The notes under the pieces were generated by a model. It was given only the letters and a program-made list of their open reading frames with translations, was not told the DNA's origin and ran no database searches. A program made the translations under genes and the position numbers. This document shows positions 55,404 to 64,000 of a DNA stretch of 64,000 nt, in pieces. Source of the DNA: Fragilaria crotonensis (lineage: Eukaryota; Bacillariophyta; Fragilariophyceae; Fragilariales; Fragilariaceae); NCBI GenBank assembly GCA_022925895.1, contig JAKSYS010000198.1, positions 1 to 64,000 on the forward strand, read 5' to 3'. Every line of letters begins with the position of its first letter. Within the stretch, counting starts at the first letter, position 1.

Positions 55404-56816
55404 CTACGCTGACTGGAGCTGTTTGGCTTTCCGTTCCAACGATTCCACAACTCCTGCGACAACGGCACGACCGTCACGAACGTATTTGTCGTACACTTCG
55501 AGTGCCTTGCGTCGCATGGCACATCGGGTTTCATTGGACATGGCTTCTAGAATACCAACCGACTGCGAGGCATTTTCTTCTCGGATCGACACACCCGCAT
55601 CCTTCCAATCAACAAGCTCCGAGCTGAAAGGCCAAACCCAGTCATCAGCATAAACGAGTGGGATCGCTCCACAACTCAATTGTTCTGTAAAGCGATAGGA
55701 GAAAAGATTGTCACCCCTGGGACAGGCACCGAAGATACTCGTTTTGGCGAGCATTTTAAAGGCAAGCACGGGGCTTTCGGTATTGAAATGCCGACACAAT
55801 GGACACCTTGCTGCCCCTAGTACAAGCACATCACTTCGATCTCTAAAGGTGACGGAAAGTGTGCGGCGCACTTCTGAGCGTAGTAAGCCAGAAAAACCGA
55901 ACAGAATTGTCCTGTTGGTTTCGTTGCACGCTTCCACCGCAGCCCGTTCTGACTGAGTCAATTGGCAGGGGTTTACTGCAGGCGGGGGAAGACCCAAGTC
56001 TTGGTCAGGGTGAAGTTGCGACTTGCTGGCAGACTGAGCCACAATGCGTAGTTTCGAGCCATACTGCCTCTTTCTTTGCAACAATGGTGCCTTTGGACCC
56101 CAGCCTCCACAATCCCAAACAATGAGTGACGCTGTGTTTGGGGCGTTGGTGAAAAGGGGAGTGGTCATGATAGCATCGTAATCCGGGAAAGTCGAGCGAC
56201 CGGAATACACGCGTCCGGGAAGATCCATGTTCTTAATCGGACCCCATCCGTAATATGGATAGTTACGTTCATCGCACGTGTCCTGGTCGAGGAAGACGTA
56301 GTATCGCGTGGTGTTTGAAATAGCTAGTTTCCCTTCGTTCAAGTCTTGCCAGGCTGTAGGATGAAACCACGGATGGTTGATGACACCATCCATTAATTCC
56401 CTCCCACGCATTCCTCGATACACGTGAGTTGCTTCCGTTTGATTGACGGCATTCCATCCAAAGGCGGTCAGCAACAGCATGGCCGGTGGTGGAGCGTTGT
56501 TCTTCGGAAGGTTCATCCACAGTCGCTTCGCATTTAATGTTGCATCCCACGGTAGAGTCTTGTCGTTCAGTGGCGAGGCTGGAACAAGAAACTCTTCTGT
56601 AGCTAAACTCACATTGCGGAGAGCATTGTTGTCATGGTACAGCTGCATCTTCATCAGAAGTGCATCGTTGGCCAGGGACGATGCTATAACCGACGATGAC
56701 GAGGCAACGAGATGAAACACCGAATTAAAGTAAGTCGAAGTGCGGCTTCCAACAGCAGCCTGTGATATTAACATCACGGCGAGAAGGCCTACAGCCAGTA
56801 GCGTCCTCCTTTGCAT
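55404..56816 (-). CDS. Exostosin-type (GT47) glycosyltransferase, type II membrane protein
   Basis: 470 residues with an N-terminal signal anchor ('LLAVGLLAVMLISQAAVG'). The C-terminal half carries the exostosin signature: 'CPRGDNLFSYRFTEQLSCGAIPLVYADDWVWPFSSELVDWKDAGVSI'-type order (spanning about residues 370-420), with the conserved RGD, SYRF-E, DDWV-PF and W residues. N-glycosylation sites ('NETNRT', 'NTT') fit a luminal domain. Exostosins and their relatives polymerise or decorate glycans in the Golgi; the sugar is unknown. Intact, single exon. Confidence 0.85.
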   Translation of the reverse strand: MQRRTLLAVGLLAVMLISQAAVGSRTSTYFNSVFHLVASSSSVIASSLANDALLMKMQLYHDNNALRNVSLATEEFLVPASPLNDKTLPWDATLNAKRLWMNLPKNNAPPPAMLLLTAFGWNAVNQTEATHVYRGMRGRELMDGVINHPWFHPTAWQDLNEGKLAISNTTRYYVFLDQDTCDERNYPYYGWGPIKNMDLPGRVYSGRSTFPDYDAIMTTPLFTNAPNTASLIVWDCGGWGPKAPLLQRKRQYGSKLRIVAQSASKSQLHPDQDLGLPPPAVNPCQLTQSERAAVEACNETNRTILFGFSGLLRSEVRRTLSVTFRDRSDVLVLGAARCPLCRHFNTESPVLAFKMLAKTSIFGACPRGDNLFSYRFTEQLSCGAIPLVYADDWVWPFSSELVDWKDAGVSIREENASQSVGILEAMSNETRCAMRRKALEVYDKYVRDGRAVVAGVVESLERKAKQLQSA

Positions 56817-57533
56817 TATGTGGTTGATGTCTATGAAGTACTCCGCCGTGTTTGCATTGCATTTGGAGAACAGGTAAGATACACAAGTACAATCATTGTC
56901 GGAGCACCACTTCTGGAACTTGTTGTTTTGTACCGCGTACTGTACAGTACACTAGTAGTACGACACTACCGCAGATTCTCCCCCTACAACAAAGAGAGTT
57001 GAAGAGCGGGCTCTGGTGGAGGCAGTTTTGGCATTAAAAAGGGTTCTCGACGTACGGGAGTATTTAATACTCCGTACCAGTACTGTATATACCCGTCCAA
57101 AATGCGACAGTAGATAGTCCTCTACTCACTTGCTGTTTCTTGGTATTGTGAGCTTAGTTTGTTTGTTGAACTGCAATACAGGTCATCATTCAATCAGTGA
57201 TGAGAGCAATTAAAGCTCTCCAAGCAGATATTAAAGCCTTCCTCAGTAGATTCCACACAACAAACCTAAATCCAATTTTAGGTGATAGCCCAACGCAGCC
57301 TTTCATTTCTCACACATGGATGCCTCCCTGGGTCTCTCAAAGTAACCCTGCATCCTAGGAAGTCTTCTTAGTCTTCCAGTCTTGTTCCTTTTGATTATGG
57401 TACTAGTAGTCCAGCCATCATCATCCATGTCACCAGCAGAACATTGTCTGGTGCACTGGTGCTACCGTCTCGCGTAGTGTACGGTACTGTAATCGGTACA
57501 GTAGTACTCGGCATCTCGACAGTAGCACTGTAG
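56817..57533. other. Intergenic
   Basis: No gene. GTACT/GTACC words are frequent at 56940-57090 and 57470-57520. Confidence 0.4.
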
Positions 57534-57541
57534 GTCACGGG

Positions 57542-58307
57542 CAGGCCGTGTAAAATTGGGGTACTTTCCTCAAATTGGGGTATTTTCCCCAATTTGAACT
57601 TGAAATCTACCCCAATTAAATATCACGTAGAATACGTAGGAAGTAGTATGATAGTATTGGCGGGTTGGCGGGAAGACCTCAGTGTTGATTTGGAGGGAAA
57701 CCATGGAGCATGGAGTTGATTCTCCGTATTTCGAGTTGTAGTATATGTTATAAATTTTATCAAACAAATTGACAATCAAATGCAGGCCAGCACGAAGCAT
57801 ACCAAGGGTATTAAGCCAACTCTTTTCCACGAGAAGTGGTTAATGGCTTATGCACTTCACGTGACTGCTCGAGATGCTGCAACGGGCAGTTTTTGCCGAG
57901 GCTTGGGCTCCATTCAAACAATACTAAAGCAATTCTTTGGTGGTCTTGCAAATGTTTTCCCTGGGACTGTTGAGTCTGATTTTTCGTTGATTAATTGGGA
58001 AAAGGATGATTATCGTACTATTCTCACTGATCTTTCCCTCGAGGGGATCCTACACTGCAAACAATACTTTGAATTGCTTGGTGTAGCTAATGAAATGAAG
58101 TAGTATTGATAAAAAATTGAAGATAATAGACAGGAAGTGTGGTCTACGTCGTAAACTTACCTCCTAGTAGTAGTAGTACTAGTATAAAGCGTGGAGATGG
58201 TGCACCCGAGTTGCACCCCAGTTGGCACCCCATTTGAAGACCCAAATTCACCCCAGAAATAGCCTATTCTGGGGTTTTTGGGGTATACCCCAATTTTACA
58301 CGGCCTG
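57542..58307 (+). mobile_element. Internally deleted hAT element, same family as 29494-32167
   Basis: 766 bp with ends CAGGCCGTGTAAAATTGGGG and complement, flanked by a perfect 8-bp duplication, GTCACGGG (57534-57541, 58308-58315). Ends and subterminal GGGGTAT words match the 2.7-kb element, with TIR variants AAATT for AAACT. Most of the transposase gene is missing. Confidence 0.93.
57780..58103 (+). pseudogene. hAT transposase with internal deletion, N- and C-termini joined
   Basis: The ATG at 57780 reads 'MQASTKHTKGIKPTLFHEKW' and 'HVTARDAATGSF', equal to the start of the larger transposase. It passes directly into 'AEAWAPF'-like DNA and then 'FFGGLANVFPGTVESDFSLINW' to the normal C-terminus '...YFELLGVANEMK'. 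The open frame across the junction (107 codons) lacks the catalytic core and the BED finger, so it cannot be active. It could act as a dominant inhibitor if expressed, which is speculation. Confidence 0.85.
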
Positions 58308-58396
58308 GTCACGGGTCACGACGTCACGAAACAGGAGTGCCTTTTTCACATCATTTTCATAACTTCACACCATTCTAATCGGATTCACAAAATGCC

Positions 58397-59665
58397 ATGA
58401 CGGCCATTGGCCGCTTGGTTACTGCCAGAGTCCTTGCTGTGGCACTAATCGTCTTCCATGTCGTGTGCCTGATCCAGCTTCACGAGAAAGGATTGCTTAC
58501 AATGAGAGATGAAATTGCGGCGACGCAAACTCTCGATCATCAAGCACAAACCGACGTCGCCCACCCGAATGGCGGGCAAAGCTTGGTTGCATCTCCTGTG
58601 GACAGCGAAAAGGTCCTCACTCTGACAGAATCCGACGCCTTGTTGATTCATCAGACTGATGAGGGGAAACTTACTTCTCTTTCGAGACAAGCCTACACCA
58701 CTTTGCACAGCTGTCGATTGCATAATAAGACTGTCATAGTACCCACTGCACCATATCTCATCATCATCGGCGCACAAAAAGCTGGAACGACCAGCATGAC
58801 CAAATGGCTGAACGAGCATCCACAAGTTTCTGCAGGATTACATCCTAATCGAAAGGAATCACACTTCTTCCATGGCATCTTTGCTGGCCTTTTAGCGGCT
58901 AGGAAAGCTGGAACCTGGTCCGGTACGGACGATGAATTCTATTGCTGGGCTCGTCAGCGATACGCCGAAGTACTTTATGACACGCGGAGTTTAATCAAGG
59001 GTATGGTCAATGGAAGGAATCCGCTCATTACTTTTGATAAGACGCCTGCCTACATTCACTTGAAGGATTGTCCAGAGTACGTTGCCAGGACGTGCCCTTG
59101 GGGTGTGAAAATCTTGGTAATGCTGCGCAACCCTGTGGATCGAGCATACTCCCAACATGAAATGGACAATGTTAAGAATTCGCATTTGTATCCTGCCTTT
59201 GAGGATCGACTTCGAAGCGAGGTGGGGAAGATGCGGCGGCTAGGCCTAAATCAAATGCCTCTCCTTCCGAAGAATGCGACCCAGGACATTGAAGGGCTCG
59301 TCTTTCCTGGACTGATCGGGACACACGAGGAGCAACTTGTGAGATTTGAGCAGCTGAAAGCGATGCCTCTTCTTAAGAAAGGAATGTATGCTATTCAACT
59401 CCGCGAATGGCTTAAAACGATCCCACGTTCAAACATTTTCGTCCAATTCTACGAAGATTTGAAACGAAACCCTGATCAAGTCTTTCTCAATGTGCAGCAA
59501 TTCTTGGGCCTGCAAAATCACAGCCTGGCAACGTATTCGCACTTTAAAGCGGGTAATTACACTCCAATGAACAATGCAACTCGGCGCTACTTGGAACGCT
59601 TTTTTGAACCATACAATCGACAAATGGAGGAACTCTGGGGTGAGCCAATGCATGCAGCGTGGTAG
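58397..59665 (+). CDS. Sulfotransferase, Golgi type II (heparan-sulfate-type fold)
   Basis: 422 residues. Signal anchor near residues 10-28 ('RVLAVALIVFHVVCLIQL'). The PAPS-binding loop 'IIIGAQKAGTTS' is at 122-133 and the 3'-phosphate loop 'VMLRNPVDRAYSQHEM' at 241-256; 'RKESHFF' and 'DKTPAYI' lie between, as in Sulfotransfer_1/NDST-like enzymes. The enzyme moves sulfate from PAPS onto a sugar or protein in the Golgi. A two-codon upstream ATG (58392) overlaps the start. Intact, single exon, directly after the deleted hAT element, whose insertion lies about 80 bases upstream. Confidence 0.88.
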   Translation: MTAIGRLVTARVLAVALIVFHVVCLIQLHEKGLLTMRDEIAATQTLDHQAQTDVAHPNGGQSLVASPVDSEKVLTLTESDALLIHQTDEGKLTSLSRQAYTTLHSCRLHNKTVIVPTAPYLIIIGAQKAGTTSMTKWLNEHPQVSAGLHPNRKESHFFHGIFAGLLAARKAGTWSGTDDEFYCWARQRYAEVLYDTRSLIKGMVNGRNPLITFDKTPAYIHLKDCPEYVARTCPWGVKILVMLRNPVDRAYSQHEMDNVKNSHLYPAFEDRLRSEVGKMRRLGLNQMPLLPKNATQDIEGLVFPGLIGTHEEQLVRFEQLKAMPLLKKGMYAIQLREWLKTIPRSNIFVQFYEDLKRNPDQVFLNVQQFLGLQNHSLATYSHFKAGNYTPMNNATRRYLERFFEPYNRQMEELWGEPMHAAW

Positions 59666-59692
59666 TAGAAAGATTGAGATTCGCAATTTTAT

Positions 59693-61513
59693 CTAATTGA
59701 TAGCTGGTACTACTGCTTCTGCTTGCGGAGGCTCTGTTGGAGGCAGCACTTGCTCCTTGTCACGCAACAAGTTGCGCACGGATTTCAACACTGGCACGCC
59801 CCAAATCCTCCCGGCGAAGCATGTGGCACGGAACAGCTGAAAGATGGCAAAGCAGCCCCAAATATGATTGACTGGTCCACTTTGCTTCTTGATTTCAATC
59901 ATTGCGAACGGCAAGATGAGCGTGGAAACCAAGTAGACACTTGCCAAAAACGGCAACTCCCGACGTGCCAACAAGACTCCTTCCGATACCGCCACTGGTG
60001 CGGTGAGGAATGCACCGGCGAACAAGTATTTGGCGAGAGGCTTGACGGCATCTTGTACGACGACATCCGATGTGATGAAATTGCCGAAAAAAGCTGGGAT
60101 CAAGGACACAATTGTTGCAATGATGGAGGCCACGGTAACCGCGATACCCATCAACCGCGTTGCCACTGTAAAAGCAGCAGAGATCCAAGATTGCGCCAAT
60201 GCATCCTTCTCGACATTATACGTCGCATCGGCTTTCGTTCGCCGATTCACGTACTCTCGCACTGGTGATAGGAACGGTGGCAGAAATGTCTGCGCCGTTT
60301 GCGAAATCACTTCCAGGAATGGCGAAATGAAAAAGAAGGTGCTGAGAATGATCTGATGCGCCGCCAGTGTGGTGGGTTGTCCCGGAAGGCCCGCTGCTGC
60401 ATGTGTCATGAATCCAAACGCTGCCAATTTGCCCAAAATCAAGGTCACAACAGGAGCTGCGAATTTTAAAAAGGTGCGAGATGTGACGGACCCCTCAGGA
60501 GCGTCCACGCCCTTGGGTCGAATGTGCTTTCGGCTTGTAAGGCCCAAATCGTGGTCCAGCACCAACTTTTTCCGCGCTGGCCCCAGGAGAGCCCACGTGG
60601 ACGCCCACTGTGCCAGAGTCGTGGCAATGGCAGCGCCCTTCAAGCCCTGCTTGAGATACGTGACGCCAATGTAGTCGCCCACCACGTTGACGACGAAGGA
60701 GTAAATCACTGCGACAAGAGGTGTAACGGAATCCTTGGCTCCCAAAAGGCATGCCTGCAAGACACCGAGCAAGAGAGATGTGGGCATCGAGAAAGCTCGA
60801 ATCTTAACGTATTCGGTGGCCCAGTCCAAAATTTCGGGTGAACTTGAGGCATCGTGACCTTTAGGTGGTGAGGGTGAAGGGTGTTAGCGGTAGTCTAGTC
60901 AAAATTCAAGTGACTTTTCGTCGTTGTCTTGAAAAGTCGCTTCCACTTTGCTCTACTTACCAATGTAGAGTGCCAATAGAGGTCGGGCGAACGCCAGAAG
61001 TAATCCCATGACGAAAAATCCACTTATCAGGGCAGTGCGACCCGCGGTACGGACCACTGACTCCGTGTTGGGATGGGTTTCGCCATACTGGGCTCTCGCA
61101 CTCGAATAAAGGTTCGTCGATGCCACATTGAGAAATGCAAAAAGATAGGTCGCACCATCAAAGAATGTTGTTGCCGGTCCAAGGGCGGCAATCTGACCGG
61201 CAGAGAGAGCGGAATCTCCCGATAGTCCAACAAAGGCAGTGTCAACGAGACTGAGCAGAGGTCCAATGACCCAGAGGGCCAAGCAAGGCAACGCAAACTT
61301 GCGATAATCCTTCAAAGTGGGAAGCGGTTCGATTTCTTCCGAGAGCCCACCGCCTCTCAAGATCGCTTGTCGGTCGGTGTCACCGGAAGTGGCCTGAAGG
61401 AGAGGCGTCCCTCCAGGCAAGATAATCTTTCTGGACTGAACAAGGGGAGCAAAGGCGCCGAAGGCGCCTCCCAAAGTAAACCACGAGAGGAAGAGGAATG
61501 ATACCTTCTTCAT
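59693..61513 (-). CDS. MATE-family multidrug/organic compound exporter, plastid-targeted
   Basis: Two exons (61513-60961, 60858-59693) encode 572 residues. MATE (MOP superfamily) proteins export organic compounds using an H+ or Na+ gradient. The start '[21 protein letters not shown]' is a signal peptide followed by Phe at the cleavage site, the diatom plastid leader, as in plastid EDS5/DinF-like plant members. About twelve hydrophobic segments follow, with '[13 protein letters not shown]' and 'SARAQYGE' in the first half and '[28 protein letters not shown]' in the second, typical MATE signatures. The ATG at 61513 is preferred over upstream in-frame codons because it gives the leader. A short lys-poor tail ends at 59693. 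Confidence 0.9.
60859..60960 (-). other. Intron of the MATE gene
   Basis: A 102-nt GT-AG intron. It joins 'LLALYIG' to '[21 protein letters not shown]'. Confidence 0.9.
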
Positions 61514-62000
61514 GAGCTTTGATGGTACTACTACTATTCCTTGAGTCTGTTCAATACAGAGTTTGTACTCTAGAGCACACGAACAAAACAGTGTGAGGAA
61601 TGGCTGTAGACAGTTGCCAGTTTGAGGCGGGGATTGGCATTCAGCCAGGTGCAAGCAACATCAAGAGATCTCTTAGCCATGGGTGAGTCCCAAACGTCAG
61701 TCCTTGATACTCGTGACTAAATGACGTCATGCATGACGTTTATTCACGAATCCCATCCAAACCGGTGCGTCAACGATGAGAACCTCAATGGAAGGTGTCA
61801 ACTGTCAAGCAGGGAAGATAAGCAGAATGTATATTTCGTATGTTTCTCCTTATTGTACGAGTCGACCTACTCCTTCCACTGTTCTCAACCCGTTGCAGTT
61901 CCGTCCACCAAGTCATTTTTCATTCACAAAGCGTTCCTTTTTCTCACAATTGCCTCGTTGCGCAAAAGTCCAACTCGACAACACAAACATACGTTGAACG
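61514..62000. promoter_or_regulatory. Bidirectional promoter with a CRE-containing 16-bp palindrome
   Basis: The region separates the MATE gene (-) from the acyl-CoA dehydrogenase (+). At 61721-61740 lies ATGACGTCATGCATGACGTT. It contains TGACGTCA (61722-61729), a second TGACGT half-site, and the perfect palindrome ACGTCATGCATGACGT (61724-61739). bZIP factors bind such sites; in diatoms TGACGT-type elements mediate CO2/cAMP responses. Function here is inference. Confidence 0.5.
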
Positions 62001-63425
62001 ATGATTGCATCCCGACTCGTCTTTAGAGCTGTGTCTCGAGTAGCTGCTTCTCGAACAGCAGCACACTACACGACGTACGCTCAACTCCCAGAAGAGCATC
62101 GCATGATTTACGAAATGTGCTCCAAATTTGCCGATGAAGAATTGGTTCCTAATGCTGGAGAATGGGATAAAAAGCACGAGTACCCCAAGAACGCGATCGC
62201 GCAGTTGGTAAGTCCTGGCTATCAAAAGCACCTGAAGTACATTTGTAAACATTGCATACTCACGCCCCTCCTTGTCGAATTCGTCGTGCATAACAGTCTG
62301 AACTCGGTCTCATGGGCCTCAATGTCGAAGAGAAATACAATGGTACTGGCTTGGACGCCATGTCGTATGCCATTGCCATGGAGGAAATAAGTCGAGGTTG
62401 TGCCTCTGTGGGCGTCATTATGAGTGCCCACAATTCCCTCTATCTCTACCCAATCAATACCTTTGGTAGCGACGCACTCAAGGAGGAGTTTGTTGCTCCT
62501 TACGCTACCGGCGGAGATAACAGTGGATGCTTTGGATTGAGCGAACCTGGAAATGGCAGTGACGCCGGAGCGGCCTCTACGACTGCCGTGGATGATGGCG
62601 ATTCCTGGATCATAAATGGCACCAAGGCATGGATTACCAACGCACACGAATCGAAAGCCGCCGTCGTGTTCGCCACTACCGACAAGAGTCTCAAGTAAGT
62701 TGTGTTTTTAGTCCGTGGGAGGTGTTGTGATTTGAGGGGAAGATAAGGAGAGCGTGCACGAAAGAGTAACATCTTACACTCTGCTTTTTATATGTCACGA
62801 CAGGCACAAGGGAATCTCGGCTTTCGTCGTTCCTCTGGATTCAGATGGATTTTCCCTTGGGGCAAAGGAAGATAAATTGGGCATTCGTGCATCGTCTACT
62901 TCTAATCTCATCTTCGAAAACGTTAGAATTCCCAAGAAAAACCTCATTGGTGAACTTGGCCAAGGCTTCAAGATCGCCATGCAAACTTTGGACGGCGGTC
63001 GTATCGGCGTTGCTGGTCAAGCGTTGGGAATCGCATCGGCAAGCATCAATTGCGCGGTCAAATATGCTCTCGAGCGCCAAGCCTTTGGCAAGCCCATTTC
63101 ACAGTTGCAATCGATTCAAAACAAAATCTCCGCCATGGTTGTCGCTCGCGACTCAGCTCGTCTCTTGACGTGGCGTGCCGCGCAAATGAAGGATCGGGGC
63201 GACAAATACACTCGGGAGGCGGCCATGGCCAAATTGGCGGCCAGTGAAGCTGCCACAATGTGCGCGCACCAAGCCATTCAAATCTTGGGTGGTATGGGAT
63301 ACGTTACGGAAATGCCAGCCGAACGTCACTACAGAGATGCTCGCATCACTGAGATATACGAGGGCACGTCGGAGATTCAGCATTTGGTCATTGCAGGTGA
63401 TGTGTTGAAGGAGTTCAAGTCGTAA
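62001..63425 (+). CDS. Short/branched-chain acyl-CoA dehydrogenase, mitochondrial
   Basis: Three exons (62001-62207, 62297-62694, 62804-63425) encode 408 residues. The enzyme uses FAD to introduce the alpha-beta double bond into short acyl-CoA esters in beta-oxidation or branched amino-acid breakdown. The first 25 residues ('[20 protein letters not shown]') are a mitochondrial presequence. Then come the helical N-domain ('[18 protein letters not shown]'), FAD-binding '[14 protein letters not shown]' and '[13 protein letters not shown]', '[21 protein letters not shown]', and the C-domain with 'QILGGMGYV', '[19 protein letters not shown]', where the Glu of 'YEGT' is the catalytic base position in short-chain members. 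Both introns have GTAAGT donors and preserve frame. Intact. Confidence 0.95.
62208..62296 (+). other. Intron 1 of the acyl-CoA dehydrogenase gene
   Basis: 89 nt, GTAAGT...ACAG. It joins 'NAIAQL' to '[14 protein letters not shown]'. Confidence 0.9.
62695..62803 (+). other. Intron 2 of the acyl-CoA dehydrogenase gene
   Basis: 109 nt, GTAAGT...ACAG. It joins 'TTDKSL' to '[11 protein letters not shown]'. Confidence 0.9.
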
Positions 63426-64000
63426 AAGCGCCATGAGAATTCCTCATGCGTTTATCTCTGTAGTAAATGCGCACATGCAGTCTGCCTATAGCCCATCGCC
63501 ACACACAAACATTTCGAATGGTTAGGATGTAATTACATTAGTTTTCCAATAATCCTTGTATTGCTCCCACCATAACGGGACACCACTTCCAGCTTCAAGA
63601 ATTCATCCAAAGTGGTGCGACTGGATTGAAACCAAGGGCGCGGATTGATCCAATGTTGTTTTATAGTAATGTGATTGCCGATCTAAAACAGTGAAAGATC
63701 GAGTCTCGGAATCATGAAATATATCTGGACTTGAAATTTTCGGGACAGGACTTTTACCAGAGGTACATGTACGCAACCGCCATGACGTAGGATGGGAATA
63801 CGTAAACTTCCAATTTTCCATTCGTATGGAAAATTTAGATTTGTACAGTCCATGGACTGAATATGCATCTATTTTAAGTGCCAAGTGTGACGTTTCCGTT
63901 GGAAAATCACTTAAATCGATATCAGGTTTTTCTTGTTTTTCAAGCCCTATATGAAGATTCTGAGGTTCCCTCCTCGCATGTATTCTCTCATATAGAGTTC
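63426..64000. other. Intergenic to window end
   Basis: No gene is supported; frames of at most about 93 codons lack features. It probably holds the 3' end of the acyl-CoA dehydrogenase transcript. Confidence 0.4.

Noticed and set aside
59723-60356. Plus-strand frames of 117-181 codons
   Set aside because: Shadows of the MATE gene on the other strand.
61514-61654. N-terminal extension of the MATE frame up to 61654
   Set aside because: The internal ATG at 61513 gives a clean plastid-type signal peptide; the extension is Cys- and Gln-rich and leader-incompatible.
1-64000. tRNA, rRNA, CRISPR arrays, bacterial operons or riboswitches
   Set aside because: No cloverleaf T-arm signature, rRNA-like stretch or regularly spaced repeat was found by eye; gene structure is eukaryotic. 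A tRNAscan or Infernal run would be decisive.

Overview
The window looks like nuclear DNA of a diatom, most likely a pennate (raphid) species. The evidence is small genes with few, short GT-AG introns (62 to 109 nt), plastid-type leaders with a Phe after the signal-peptide cleavage site, a Copia/CoDi-type LTR retrotransposon, and stramenopile-style genes such as a plastid MATE transporter and secreted carboxylesterases. The species call is inference (Seminavis-like is possible). No tRNA, rRNA, CRISPR array or origin was recognised.

Layout. 0.1-3.2 kb: a decayed DDE transposase (-). 3.7-4.8 kb: plastid RsmG methyltransferase (+). 5.2-7.4 kb: a two-YccV-domain plus TPR gene (-). 7.7-9.3 kb: an unknown gene (+) whose last codons are cut off by a decayed Copia retrotransposon (9.33-16.15 kb); that element itself carries a nested TIR element with TTA target duplications (13.40-14.14 kb). 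16.2-21.6 kb: gene-poor wreckage holding a diverged copy of the start of the YccV gene and a broken glycosyltransferase. 22.0-22.6 kb: a short hAT-like TIR element. 22.9-24.5 kb: SET-domain methyltransferase (+). 25.0-27.8 kb: secreted carboxylesterase (+). 29.5-32.2 kb: a hAT element beside a piggyBac-like remnant. 33-41 kb: a small membrane protein (-), ClpP (+), a remarkable M14 carboxypeptidase-Hint fusion (-), and a frameshifted unknown gene (-). 41-56.8 kb: a methyltransferase-like type II membrane protein, SGNH esterase, multipass membrane proteins, an F-box-like protein, TFIIE-beta and an exostosin-type glycosyltransferase. 57.5-58.3 kb: an internally deleted relative of the hAT element. 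58.4-63.4 kb: sulfotransferase, plastid MATE transporter and a mitochondrial acyl-CoA dehydrogenase.

Working together. Several products belong to the secretory pathway (carboxypeptidase-Hint, carboxylesterase, SGNH esterase, exostosin-like transferase, sulfotransferase, SET and methyltransferase-like proteins with leaders or anchors). The SGNH, exostosin-like and sulfotransferase genes would suit modification of extracellular glycans, although eukaryotic neighbours need not share a pathway. Housekeeping genes (RsmG, ClpP, TFIIE-beta, acyl-CoA dehydrogenase, MATE) are intact. About seven other conserved-looking genes carry single-base frameshifts, two of them at homopolymer runs. This raises the question of assembly errors versus true decay.
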